DNA of 64,000 nucleotides. Source: Larimichthys crocea. Lineage: Eukaryota > Chordata > Actinopteri > Sciaenidae. Position numbers and translations under genes: made by a program. The stretch is taken from contig NC_040013.1 in NCBI RefSeq assembly GCF_000972845.2, positions 9,636,061 to 9,700,060 of the forward strand, written 5' to 3'. The notes under the pieces were generated by a model. It did no database searches. It was not told the DNA's origin and was given only the letters and a program-made list of their open reading frames with translations. This document shows, one piece after another, positions 49,441-62,300 of this stretch. Position 1 is the first letter of the stretch, and every line of letters starts with the position of its first letter.

Positions 49441-51407
49441 TTGAAGTTCACCATATCAGCAGCTTAAAAGGGAAAGATATGTAAATTATTCAAATGAAAT
49501 TGGTAAAGAAAATCATTAGTCAATGTGTATTCACATCCCTTCATGATTCCACCCTCATAATTCATGTCCATTGAGTTCAGGAAGTAGTGTGCCCTTCATT
49601 TAGCGAGGCCACATTCAGACTGAAGCCCTGCATAAAAAAAGAAAAGAAAACGTCATAAAAGTTTAACTAGGCTCAACTTTTACTCCAACACAGCGGGACA
49701 TCATCCGGCAAAGCCCTTGTTGACCAATCATAAATGCAGATACACATACTTGGTAGATTTCTTTTATGGATTTCCACTGCCTCGTGAATTATAAAATAGT
49801 TTTGGTGTCTGTTAAACCTTTAAAGACATTAATCTGTTTCTCCAACTGGACCTCTGGAATTTTAATGTGTCACCAGTGCCTTAAACAACACCCACCACCC
49901 ACACAGCCTCCTGCACTGTTTTTCGTATGAATTCCCTCTAAGGGTGGGGAGGTCAGGGTGGGGACGGACATAGCACATCTGAGACATACATAGCAAAAAA
50001 AAGCTTTCCTTTGTATTACCCCTTACCCTTCTTTCCCAAACTTATCTGAGAGTTTTACTTGCAAAAACCATGATCTTTCCCTAACTGTAATTATACCATA
50101 GTTGCAATGTATTGTATTATAGAAAGGGAGAATCATAAAAACGCTTTCATTGAATGAAATCCAAGATTTTCCAATGTCAGTGTTCTTGACTGCAGCTAGG
50201 GTGTCATTAAATGTGAACTGGACAATCAGCATGTTAGGAGTCCTTGACATGGAAAAAGTTTAGACGCCTCCGGTCTTGCAAAACTTTCAAAAAGTGTGCA
50301 TGAATTTAAAAAGGTACCTCTTTGCACGTGTAAACTCACAATGTTCAGCACGCGGACATGTACATCCACCTACACACGCTGCCAAATGAGTCGAGAGAGT
50401 TGTTCAAGGTTAGTGACCTGATGTTCTGATCCATGTGAACCTTCCTGACCTAAATGTGATGTGACATAAAGGTGAGTGCATCGTACCTGTGGGCCTCCTA
50501 TGCCATTTTTATCATCAAACCGAAACACGACTAACAAAGCAGTTACAAAAGTTACACAACCAGGATTGAATTGTGACATATGTTTTTTTTTTTTTTATTC
50601 CTCATCCTTCAGTGCAGATATTTGTATTTTTTAAACTCCATATTTATGAAACACATGCTGGAAAGACATTTTTTTATTGAGTACTATTCATAAGTGTTTT
50701 ATTTATCAGGGGCCCTTGGCAAAATGTTTGCCATCTAGGAATGTATATTCAATGACAGAGCAGGAATGCAACCCTGAGTGCTTTTTACAATTCCCTCCCT
50801 CCATTCTCCCTCCATTTTTTTTTTCCGTTGGAGTTTTGTCTTGCTTGCTGGTTCAAGAACACACAAGACCCGGGGTCGTTGTGTTTGTGCAGACATCAGC
50901 TGATTTCTGCTTTGCCTCAGGCGGAGTGAGAAGCCAGGCAAGAGAAAGACAAAGAGAGAAAGAAGCAGACAGAGCGAGAGAGCAAAGTCATCCACCTAAA
51001 ACTGTAAACTGTATGAAAGAGTATGAATGCTTCTTTCTATCCGGTGTCCTTGAGTGAATGTCCGCTCCCTCCCTCTTCCGCTCTGCCGTCTCTGTCAGGC
51101 TCTTTGTGGATTTCGGCTGTAGAGGAGAAGTGCCTGTGATGCCTCATCACATGACACTGGTGAACATTGACTGCTCTTTCCAAGTGTCTTCATGAGTTAC
51201 CCTCTCTCTTCCGGCCTCATTCAGCTGGCTTGGTACTGAGGCCGTGCCTGCAAACTCTACAGTCATTTAAAAATAGTTAGTGATGGGTGGACCTCTTTTA
51301 ATGGCCTCCTGCCTACTGTTTCTGACCTCATTGTATCACATTAACTCCAGTCTTGCGTAAACTCATTATGTCTTTACAGACATGAGAATGAGAATAACAG
51401 AAGTGTG
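49441..51407. other. Intergenic, no gene seen
   Basis: No exon or repeat family is recognised. Homopolymer T runs occur near 50583-50596 and 50817-50824, and a short purine tract near 50935-50985. Confidence 0.65.
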
Positions 51408-51450
51408 TAAAGGAATAGTTCAACATTTTGGGAAGTAGAGGAATTTGTTG
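51408..51450 (+). repeat. Family B terminal fragment
   Basis: AAAGGAATAGTTCAACATTT then TGGGAAGTAG is the left terminal repeat of family B. The body of a related copy at about 52320-52420 may be its continuation after later insertions. Confidence 0.5.
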
Positions 51451-51689
51451 GCTCAAAAATGTTTTAAAATCCTGACTTTTAAATCGATTTCATACACCGA
51501 ACTTTCTTTGCTCTAACCTCAAACATTCACACACCACCTGGATATTATTAAGATTATGTGCCAGAGGGAGCAATGCAGAGGCTGATGTGGTGCAACAACT
51601 TGCTGTAGTAATGCAGTGATGCTTTGCAGTGAGAGGAAACAAAAGCAGAGAGCTAAACGTGTATGAGAAAAATGTTAATGCACTCTTGA

Positions 51690-52180
51690 CAGGCCTCCCA
51701 GCCTGCACGGTAAAACCCTTTCAGATGATCCAGAGCGATGATGATCCAGAATCGCTAATGCTTGCCTACAAATTTGTCTCTGGTACTGCACCCACCTACT
51801 TGAACGCCCTTATACAGGCATGTTACCTCACAACCTTTGCATTCCTCCAATGAACGACACCTTATGCCACCCGTTCATCCAAGGTAATCCAAACTCTTCT
51901 TGTCTGTTCTTCCCCCATTGGTGAAACGCCCTACCAGTTCCTACCAGAGCAGGGGCGTCCCTCTCTACCTTTAAAAAACTCCTGAAGACCCAGCTCCCTG
52001 GAGAGTACCTGCTCTCCTAGCACTGCCAACAACTGGACACACTAAGCCTATCCCTTTTGTCACAGCACTTACTGCTGCACTCACACTTTTCTCATCGCAC
52101 TGTACCTTGATTGTTTCCTTTCTCTCTAAGTCGCTTTGGATAAGAGCGTCAGCTAAATGACTAAATGTAAATGTAATCCT
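51690..52180 (+). mobile_element. Degenerate L2-type LINE 3' end
   Basis: Translation of the + strand gives fragments typical of the C-terminal end of L2-clade reverse transcriptases: VKPFQMIQ, LMLAYKFVSGTAPTYLNALIQ and, in another frame, a STFKKLLKTQL-like end. The copy is broken by an internal deletion after VKPFQMIQ and by stops and frameshifts. The 3' tail, AAGTCGCTTTGGATAAGAGC then GTCAGCTAAATGACTAAATG, is the well-known tail of such elements in fish. It is a 5'-truncated, inactive copy. Confidence 0.75.
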
Positions 52181-53526
52181 AAATATTAAACATGTTTCAT
52201 ATTACCGGGGTGACCTCAGTAAGTCTGCAAGCAGTGAGCAAGGCCCTTGACCAAGTTTGAGTTCACTGATTGTCAGGAGGGCTGAGTGAATCTGACGTAA
52301 CTCCTGTACGCTGGGAACGGCTTTACAGAGAGATCAATTCCACTTTCATGTCAGCATGGTAGCCAGTTAGTTTAGCTTAGCACAAAGACTACAAAGGGAG
52401 GCAATCCAGCCTGGAATTATTATTTTATACACACTACTTTTGTTTCTATATCTTGCTGCTGTTACAGGTGAATTTACCCATGCATGGTGGGATGAATAAA
52501 GTATATCTAATAAAGTATATCTAATGTTGTGTTTGTACTCTCACAGTGATAACTGGTTAACTGGTGAGTAGAAATACTGGTTGACAGATCCCCTATTTTC
52601 CACTTTTTACACTAAGCTAAGTTAGTTGCTTTATCTTTATATTTAGCTTAGACATGAGAGCGGTATCATTTCTCAGTTAACTCTCAACAAATGTTCAAAA
52701 GGCCTATTACTTTAATTTAGTTTACTAAAAGAAGACATGCCCTGAAATGTCGTGCCTTGTTTCCGATGTAGAAATAACCTCGGCGCTCTGATGTCTTTCA
52801 TCAAACCAAACTAAAGAATTTTACTTTAATCAGCTTTGTCTCATCACTGCAGACTCCAGTCACAAGGACCATAAAGCAATGGCCACACTGCTCTCAGATT
52901 GCTACATTTGCTTTAATCTGAGAGGTTTGAGGGAGAGAGTGAAATCAGATCAGTTACACAGTAATGCAGGCTAATTCTCTTACCTTCGCCATACTTAAAC
53001 TGTAACAAAGCCCCCATGAGAAACCTTGAAGAACCAGATAGAAAGATATAACGTTAATCAGCCAGCCAAAATTAAATCAGGATTATCCTGGCAAAGTAGG
53101 CCTATAGCTTACACAATAATATTTTACTGAAGTATTTGGAAAAATGCCCAAATATGAGCAATTACGTCTACACCCACTGCTCAAAAGTGACGTTAAGCCC
53201 GCAGAAGAATTTGCTAATAGGTCTGTGTGGAAGGGCTCAGACTCTGAGTGAAAAGCAGCTGGCAAAGACCAAGAAGTCAAGACAACTCAAGTAACCATGA
53301 CCACATTTAATCAGCAGCAGGCTCTTACACAAAGACAATAAGCAGTTCATTAGAGTTACTGCTGAGCTGGTGGTTTGAAAAGGAAAACAGTCATACACAC
53401 CCAGGCAACACAAAGTCAACAAAAGGAGACTTCTGTTTGTTGATTCAGAGCTGCTGGTTTTACAGTTGGTTTATTATCAAAAGGATCTCCCATAACAATG
53501 AATCATATTTAGCTGACAGACAGACG
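52181..53526. other. Intergenic with degraded repeat pieces
   Basis: Family B-like words (CCACTTTCATGTCAGC, AGCCAGTTAGTTTAGCTTAGC) lie at about 52330-52395. A small duplication of AATAAAGTATATCT lies at about 52495-52522. The remainder shows nothing that can be called. Confidence 0.55.

Positions 53527-53625
<99 letters not shown>
53527..53625. repeat. (GATA)n microsatellite, about 25 units
   Basis: An uninterrupted GATA tetranucleotide array of about 99 bases. Open frames of repeated Ile-Tyr-Leu-Ser on the - strand come from this array and are not genes. Confidence 0.97.
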
Positions 53626-56600
53626 GATAAACGATAAAAAAGGAGATATTTTAAAACTTGAATTTTGAATGGCTGCACTAACGTTTTTGATTCCTACTGC
53701 GGATGACCTCTTCACCTTCCCTTCTCTACTTTGGAAAAACTCAAAATAGCCTGAGGAGCTCTGGGAGCTGTGCTGCGGCATGTAGGAATTTATAATATGG
53801 ATGTGTGTGCCAGGCTGTATTGATTTGTATGGTGCTGCTAGCCAGACATGCCTGCCTAAATGGACAGAAGACAAAGAAATGAAACAGAACGGCCACTCAT
53901 ACTGTACAGCCTGGCTACTGGGTACATTTCACGCCTCCGTCGCCGTGGAAACCCAGCATCAGCTGAGCCTGGAGGGTGACAACAAGCCCCATATCGGAGG
54001 AGAGAGTTCGTTTGTGCCCTGGCAGCAGGGTAGGTAGACAAAAAGAGACCTTTCTATTCTTTCATGACAAAAAAACTCCCACTGCAATAATTCTGCAGCT
54101 GACAGTTCTCTCTCTCACATGGAAGCAGTGTGAAAGTCCAACTAAAACAAGCATGAACAGCCTGGGTCTGAAGATTATTTGCCTCTCTGCGTGTTTGCTT
54201 TCAATGCGAGATGCCATTCACACCTTTCAATTGCTATTCATTTCTGCTATCGCTCACATCTCCTCTACACAATGCGCTGCCTTTGTGTGCTGAATTAGAC
54301 CTATTGTATGGGCAAACCCTCAGCCACGTGATCGTGATCTCTCATCGCTTTGCCTTTATGCACACAGAGAAATTCATTTCAGCTCTTTTATTACAGCGCA
54401 AGCACGCATTACCATTACCTGCCCCTTTTTATATAGCCGAATGGAATAAATGAGCACTTAGTGGTGTCATAAACATGTTAACACAATGCTGACACATGGA
54501 CAAATGTGAGCTCTTGATTAGAAACACTCCTGTTTTGCAGTTAGCAAACATCATTGATGTTTTAACTCCCAGACAAACAACTTGATACTAATTCTTACAT
54601 GATAACAACATTGATGAATATGTATCTCTTTCAACCCGTGCTCGGGTGCCAACACTTAAAGCCAAACCCACATCTCCATTGTGAGTTTGTATTTTGGTGG
54701 TGAAGCCACTTGGGAACTTGTATGTGAGTTGCCCATGCGAGGCAGGCGCCCAGGTCTGCCGTAGCGCCAGATGGTGGTTCATTAGATCCTGTGTGTTTGG
54801 TGTGAAGCGTAGGAGGAGCAGGGCGGATGTTTGTTCCCATCAACAGCCAGACTTTAAGTCTGCCTTCATCCCTTTAATGCTTCCATGCCTCAGAGTGCCT
54901 GGCAAGCAAAGTGATACTAGAGTGAAGTGTGATGGGAGGATACTTCGCCTTTTGTTTTGCTCTTGCTGTAAGTCACGCTCCTGTTCACTTAAGAGGAGTG
55001 GATTTTAGCACTTCACGTCTTTAAATCCCTATATGCCAGGGGTGGGAAAAAGCTGAAGACACAGCGGTTAAACCTGAGCTGTTATTCGTTATCATTGTTA
55101 TCATTGTGTCAATGTTCTGCTGTTTGTGGGTAAAACTGCAAGCCATAGACCTGCATGACTAATCTAATCTTTCACAGTTATATACTGCATCATAAATCTG
55201 TCATGTCCAAATCATATTTTGCTTTTGCTGATGAACTCACTTGACAACTATCTGTTCCTATCAGCAACACGGAACGTGTTTATTCATGCATTAGGGGATT
55301 ACAGCACATGTGTAGGTGAAAAGAGCAATAACAGCAGACTGTTATCATTAGCAACAGTGGAGTGGTTTGGGGGGCAGTGGGGAACAGCTGAGGTTTTCAA
55401 ATCAAGAAACAGTCATGGTTTTAAGTGCAAACACAGAAGTATTGTTGCCGCATCGCACTCTGCTCTATTGAGGCTACAGCTGATGTTTTCACGTCTCTGA
55501 AGTATTCCTCCAGTTCTTCTTGGAAATACACCACAAAACTAATTGGACCCAGAGATGCAAAAGTAATGAACATCACCAACTGCATGACCTCAAAGATGAA
55601 GAGAAAGAACACGATGCTCCGATTTAAGCTGGAGAAGACAATCTAAGCTGTTTAATAAGATAGATAAGATATGGTATTGAACAGCTGATTTTAACTTCTT
55701 CACATACAAGTCTTGTAAATATGCTCTCCAATATTAAAGGAGTGGATATGAAAAGAATGGCTGCCAGAGTTCCCAAAGTGTGTGTTGTTTACAGAAATCT
55801 TGGAATAAATTGAGGTGACAGAATGTTCCTGGAAGTTGAATCTTGGCTTTAACAGAGCCGTCTTCACACCATATAGAAACTGGCATTATATAAAAGCAAT
55901 TATAGGCCAAACTTTCCTATGTTATTCTTCTGAACGGGTTAAAATCACTTTAAAACAACCAGTAAGGTCCATATCTGAGTCGTTTGTTCATTGTCTGCGT
56001 TTGCACAATAAGCCGGAGGAGACAGACAGGAAGACAGTTGATGGCAAACAGTATGATGAGTTGTGCACACGCACTGTCACACACGAACACACATTTCTGG
56101 CTGTCGGCCCAGGTGAATCATCTCAAGCATTCAGCAAAGCATATCAAACATGCAAACGCAAAAGTAATCTGAAATTTTAGGAAACATGCATCAGTGCATG
56201 CTACAGTTTAGTTTAGATTAGTGTGAACATAAACTAGGAGAGTATTTGTAAGACAACTTTGGCTTGTTGCCCACCTGGCCGGTTATATTTCAGCCATTCG
56301 CCCTCCACGCTGCTCTGCATTGTGGGTGGTGTGATAGAAACCTGACCTCGCTCCTTGCAGATGTTGTGGTCTGAGCCCCTCCAGCTGCTTACAGGCAGCA
56401 CAGGCTGCCACAAGGCTCGCACTTACACTTACTGTCACTCTTTCTCCTCTCCACAGCCCATTTACGTTGTCACGTGGTGTGCAGATAGAGGCTGATGATT
56501 AGAGGCTGCATGAGAAAGGGCACAATTACAGTAACCGCGAGTTGGGGAAAAGCAGGTGCCATATTAAGAAAAAAAAAAAAAGAAAGAAAAAAGAGTGGAT

Positions 56601-56929
56601 CACATGGAGCATTTTCTTTTTTCTGTCTGAGCGTGTGTCTGTTCTTGGCTGGAGACTGCACAAGATTCAGCTGCAGAGAATCCGGACTAGATGCCTTTTC
56701 ACAGAGGAATGCAGTGCATGGGAGGCAGATTCAAGGCATGCTTTGTTGATAAGCTGAGCATTAGGAGAAAGAGAGGACAAAAAAACAAACTCTGTTACCA
56801 TCCTCGAACCCTCTCTATCCCGGCCGTCTCTAAAGCATGCATCATGTTATCTTAGAGGCTTCGAAAATTTATAATATTTATAAATATTATACAACAACAG
56901 AAACATGCTCCAAGTGATAATATGACCTG
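53626..56929. other. Intergenic, possible conserved elements
   Basis: No exon is supported. About 53930-54460 is complex, repeat-free sequence with motifs such as CACGTGATCGTGATC and a T-rich TATATAG region; it has the look of regulatory DNA, which remains untested. An A-run lies at about 56569-56592. Confidence 0.5.
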
Positions 56930-57340
56930 CAGTGAAGTAGAATATTATAGACCTCTGGTCTACAGCCACAAGCTAAATACTAACGACACCATGCTGACAT
57001 TATCACTCTGCCTAAGAAGCTGCATGTTTAACATGCTGACCATGTCCATCTTAGTGTAGCATGTTAGCATATGTAAATATTTGACAAAGTACAAGTTTGA
57101 CCTGATGATGGCACTAGAGGAAAAGTCTGCGGATGACTAAAGTGATTAAAATTATCCAGAGGCGCACATGTGCGGAGGGTCTGTACAAAATTTAACGGTG
57201 ATCTATCCAATAACTCTTCAAGTCCAACATTGCTATTGTTGGAGCCGTGTTGCTCGCAAAAGAGCATAGCATAAAAGACTAACAATGTTTTGTTAGCCAT
57301 CCAGCTGGCAGTAATCTTTTGCACAGTTTTGGATCCTGAT
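56930..57340 (-). repeat. Dispersed repeat, family A (reverse copy)
   Basis: Read on the - strand it has the order of the copies at 40-440 and 58700. On the + strand the words are ACATGCTGACCATGTCCATC, GTAGCATGTTAGCATATG, TTTGACCTGATGATGGCAC and TCTGTACAAAATTTAACGG. The best-preserved part is about 56965-57225. Confidence 0.6.
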
Positions 57341-58699
57341 GTTAAATGAAATGGAGAAATACCAGAAAATATTATCCAAATTGACCTCCAAAGTTTGAAA
57401 CATTATGCAACGTGAGGATGAAAATTGTACTAAAACAGATAAATCTACTGTACAGCACATAGACGCTTTGCTGAGGAGATGAGCAGCATGTTAAACAGAA
57501 GTATAGTAAAAATGATGGAGAGACGAGAATCTCTGGTAGCTCTGGGACCGGGCGGACGGAAGGCTGACTAGCTCATCTTTGACATATAGATCACCAGAGC
57601 TTTGCACTTTTGTTATTACACACATAAATTACACCGGCAGCGTGGCGAGCACTTGTCAAAGTGTTATGTCGTTAAGACAAATAAGTCGTGAGTAAGTAAG
57701 TGAGTAAATAACACACAACAACACGTCTGAGGGTTGGAGCGATGTAAGTTTGTTTTTCTGAGATTACAGGTCGTTCATCTTGAGATGGCTGTTTTATGCA
57801 AATACCTTCAACCTTATTGTGTTGTATATTATTGATTACATAAGCAATCGATGGGAAATAATTGCTGGAGTCAGAGGTCAGTGTGAACACGGAGTCCACA
57901 GATGAGTGGTTTACTCATGTCTTTATCTCGTTGTGCAGGTTAGTTGCTTTACATGAAATCACATTTGAAAAACATTTTAGTCATAAAGTGTGTGGGTAAT
58001 ACCAGCTCACTATCTCAGTATTCAATTGTTAACTGTAGTTTTAAACAATGGATAAATGACAGGTCGATGTAATGATGCTAAAGTTATAAAGCGATTACAC
58101 ACTTTTTGAATGGGAGTCATATTAGAGTCAATGACTGTGTGTTATTTAAATAGCAAATTTAGTTGAGTAATCCAAGCCACACTGAGCCTTCATCACAATG
58201 GGGTGCAATGGTGGAGCTTTGTTTCCACATCATAAACACTGAGCTGTCACTGGGAGAGGAAGAAGTGCACATTAATGTGTACTTATTGAACCGGTTAATG
58301 AACTATTCAGGAAAATACCAATACTTAGTGTGTGCTTCATTGCTCCTGGTGCACATAAAGTTCTGCTATCAAGCAGACTAATTAAAATCACAAATCAAAA
58401 ATCTTCTGGTTTTCATGTTTTATTAGGCTTCATAGATTAACATTTATTACTTTTGTTGACATGCTGAATGAAGACATAAATGTCACTGTCTGGCATGTGA
58501 AGCAGGAGACGGTAATCCCTGATGCACTTCTCTGTGAGAAGACAGAAATGTACAGAGATCCATCAAGATGAAATTTATATTATATATAATATAAATACTG
58601 CCGATTACCTGGTCATTTATAGTCATGCTAGCACTGTGACTCAGGAGATGGCCGATCAGCCCACAAGACTCAGCTATTTCAACAATCATTGGGTAGATT
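57341..58699. other. Intergenic, no gene seen
   Basis: AT-rich sequence without a recognised exon, RNA gene or repeat family. A small AT palindrome occurs near 58573-58593. Confidence 0.65.
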
Positions 58700-59340
58700 A
58701 CTATGAACTTTTGTACAGGCGTTTGTGGTCTCTGCAGGATGAAACTGAATTAGTTTCTTTGCCTATGACTTTTCCTTTAGTGCCACTAGCAGGTCAAAAT
58801 GTTCCATAAGTCGATTAGCTCAGTTGGTAGAGCATCCGCCCCATGTACGATGCTTCGAATCCAACCTGTGGCGCTTTCCTGCATGTCATTCCCCATCTCT
58901 CTCTCCCCACATTCCTGCCACTCTTCAGCTGTCTCTATCAAAAATAAGCTTGAAAAGGCCAAAAAAATATCTTAAAAAAAAAAGGTTCCATAATCCAATA
59001 TCTTAATGTCTGGATGAATTGGCACAAATTTGTGCTACACTGACTTTTAATTTAGCACCATCATCAGATCAGACAGTTCATGATATTCCCATTAGTCTCA
59101 ACTCTACTTTGTGTTAATGCTAATTAGCATTAACATTAAAATGCTAACATGCTTAAGTAAGATGGTGAACAGGATGTTGATGATGATTATTGTATACGTT
59201 CTAAACATCAGCATGTTATTGTCACTGTGTACTGCCGCCTCGCAGAGGTGCTGGCGTGGCTGCAGACTCTTAGGTCATACAAATTATTTCATGTACGGAA
59301 AAAGAGATTATGGACTTACTGTAAGGGACTGATGTGACAT
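58700..59340 (+). repeat. Dispersed repeat, family A, split by a SINE
   Basis: The left part (about 58700-58809) has TTTTGTACAGGCGTTTGTGG and ACTTTTCCTTTAGTGCCACT then AGCAGGTCAAAAT. The right part (58994 onward) continues TCTGGATGAATTGGCACAAA, then TGCTAATTAGCATTAAC and AAACATCAGCATGTTATTG. The two parts are continuous in family order once the SINE and one target-site copy are removed. Confidence 0.7.
58801..58993 (+). mobile_element. tRNA-derived SINE with target-site duplication
   Basis: The element occupies 58810-58984 and is flanked by an exact 9-bp duplication, GTTCCATAA (58801-58809 and 58985-58993). The head is tRNA-like: a perfect RNA polymerase III A box TAGCTCAGTTGG at 58816-58827 and a B box GCTTCGAATCC at 58852-58862 with one change from consensus. 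The body contains GCATGTCATTCCCCATCTCT and CTTCAGCTGTCTCTATC, and the 3' end is A-rich. These body words are typical of a SINE common in percomorph fish. It is not a functional tRNA gene, since the second half does not fold into a cloverleaf and the body extends far beyond tRNA length. Confidence 0.92.
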
Positions 59341-62300
59341 TTATTACGTTTTCACATCTGTTACACAGTTCAAAATAGGAACATCTGCTCTTTCCGATAT
59401 ATAAAACAACCTCGAGAATATGATGGAAAAATGTGGTTGTGCATTAAGGTATGTAGCAGACTGGATGACATGAACTGAATAGTTTTGTGTACCTGAATCA
59501 AATTTTCAGTCACATTTTCGATGGTTTGTTTTGTTTTTTGTGGAGAAAAATTAGCTTAAGTGGACTTAAATTTCTCTAAAGGATGAAATCACCAACATGT
59601 CTGTGAAGTAGATTTTCAACAACACATGCCTTCAGATAATGACAGGTCTGTTCTTATTACTTGCACATGGACACAGCATGCATTCTATTTAACAGTTTAA
59701 TGTGAGCACGCCAGGTTGAAGGGAAATGGCATCGCTCATTCCTGAGCTCACTGTGTCGACGAGAGAAAGCTCAGACACATTTCGCGTTTGACCTTCTAGT
59801 GTGTCCGTGTCTCCTCTCTCACACAGAGGATCGATCGCTTCTACAGTTAAGCTTTTATTGCTGATGATGGGTTAGCGGGGTTTTTTTGTTATTGGCTACT
59901 ACACGCCCCCACTCTCACACCTACCATTCACCCTCAGGACATCAATATTCCCATGACCCTCTAAAACAACCCCTCCACTCAGCCACACGGACCAGGCCAG
60001 ACTAATGCAAGTTTGCATAATCAATATCTTAAATACGAAAAAAGGGAAAGTCAGCATAGGGATCTGGGTCTGAAAACATCCCAACCACCATCCGTACACC
60101 CACCTGCCCGTGTGCCTTGAATGCCTCTTCACAGCCGGGGCTGTTTGCACTGAAGCAGCCGATTGAGAATCGATAGCCGGGCTCGCTGTTGCTTGGAGGC
60201 TGACAAGGACAACAGACAAGGACATCTCGGCAAATGAAGATAATTCAGCAGCCCCGTCTTATCTGTGTGTTCCTGTCTCTTTATCTAATTTAGCAATGAA
60301 ACAACAGAGACAGAGAATACAAGACATGAACCTTTCTTTTATCCCCATGCCGACAACACAAGAGGTTTACTGAGGTTTTTTGTCTCCGCTGGATGTGTGA
60401 GATTTCATGCTTTTCTGCCAGCAGTGACCTTTCTGGAGAATGATTTTTTTGTACCCCCTTTCTGATTTCTATTGAGACCAGGCAGTCAGGCAAGTGGCTT
60501 ATAAAATGTCGCCCTTCACTAGGTTCAGCTAAGGGGGTGGTCACCTGTGACTTGACTGACAGATAGCGGCGGCCCGGGGGACATTGGAGGCAGATGGGGG
60601 AGAGAGATGACTGTCTGCTGGTTTCTTCTTTTCGTCTCCCCTCCCTCCCATCCTCTCTTTCTTTCCTTTCTTTTCTTTTGTGTTGTGCGTGAGATGCAGC
60701 TCCCCAGTGAGTGAGAGGGAATTTCAAAGCGCCTGCTGAGGGGAGATGAGCTGCACAGATAAGCAGTCCAGGTGAGAGAGCTAATCCTGCTGTTACGCCT
60801 CACAGGCACACAACACAATTGAGATTTCCTAACTGTCTGACAAGACCAAAGGCAATCCCATTGAATTTTCCTTTTTTCTTCACCGTCCTCAATGCTTAAT
60901 ATCTCAGCAGGGGTCAATCATTTATACATGTAACTTTCTGGTAAAAGTGGAAAAATCTGATATCAAGTTACTGAACCCAGGATTACGCCCAACATCCACT
61001 CTGAATAATACATCGACATAATGTCAAATGAATAATTCCCTGCAATCCTGGAGTTGATTTTTTAATTTTTTTTTTTACAATAATCCAACAGAAACACACA
61101 AAATCTAATTCATTGTTTCAGGGAAGCTGAAAGCTGAAAGCTGAAGCTGATATTCGATATTTTGCAAGCAGTAACTACAGGCTGACCTACACACGCAGTC
61201 GATAAAGTTCCCCCTCCCTCTGAGCTGTGCCAGCTGTGCTAGCTGTGCTTTGGGCACACTGAACCCTATCCAGGGTAACGTGATCCGGACCAGGGTGGCA
61301 CTCACAGCAGGGGAGCATCTGCTCTGGGACCGTGGAAACAGCAGATGCCGTGGAAACAGGACAACTGCATCCCAGTCGCATGCAATTATGTGTGATGTGC
61401 ACCAACTCTGTGTAGCAGCGTATGACCGTCACTCTTGAGCGGAGGAGGAATGCTAACGTTTATTCCGTTAACTGCTGACACAGTCAAATATTAGAAATCA
61501 ATACGGTCTGCGTGACTGTAAGCGCTTCCATCTGGTTAGAGTACATTTCAATCTATTGGATTGGTTCTAACTTTACTGCTCGTCAGCATATTTTGCAAGG
61601 CTGCTAAAATACCAACATGTCATTGCAGGATGAGATTGGTCCCATGCATCCTTCTGCTGCCGCTTGTTTTCCCATTTTCACTCTCTGCTGCTGGCCCGGC
61701 CTCGCTCCATGGATGCTTCTCCAGATTCCCCTCATGCCAAAGTTGTTTGGCACCTCTCTGTAGTGGTCGAACTCCTGATCTTGCCCACCACAACACACCC
61801 TGGATTCTTTCTCTGTCCGAAAAAACAGGCAACACTTTTGCCTTGTGCCAGTGTGAGCTCCCATCTGCTGTCCTGGCACCGTGCACACACATGTAGATTA
61901 ACTACCTCATCTGACTGCACGCTGGTCCTGGCCAAACCGAGAGAGCTCGTCCTCACATGACCATCAAGGTATTTTTATAGGCCGCACCAGTGAGAGGAAT
62001 GGCCTGATGGAGAGGAGCAGAGCAGGCTGCAGGTGATATAACCTGCAGGTTAATTCAGGAAGCAGTCGGAATCGGATGAAGCTACACCTTTTCATTGAAA
62101 TTGCTGCGTCACCTCAGACGCAGGACTTGCTGACACAGAAAATGTGCAAAAATAAGAACATTTCAAAGAAATGCAGCTGGCTCCAACTCCATCCAAGGTA
62201 GACACAGCCAGACCAGCTCTACCCACAGTTCAATGCAGCTGCATAGCCACCAGCCCCTAGAGGACATGATAGATTGGACCACACTCCAGCAGCTGGGGTG

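Noticed and set aside
51629..51853. 74-codon frame as a host gene
   Set aside because: Its content matches the C-terminal part of an L2-type LINE with an internal deletion and a premature stop.
53460..53874. Two - strand frames of repeated Ile-Tyr-Leu-Ser
   Set aside because: They are translations of the GATA microsatellite.
58810..58882. Functional tRNA gene
   Set aside because: A and B boxes are present, but the 3' half does not fold into a tRNA, and the sequence continues into a SINE body with an A-rich tail and target-site duplication.
60290..60917. Overlapping 145- and 130-codon - strand frames
   Set aside because: The proteins are low-complexity Lys/Arg/Glu-rich from C/T tracts, in two competing frames, with no known domain.
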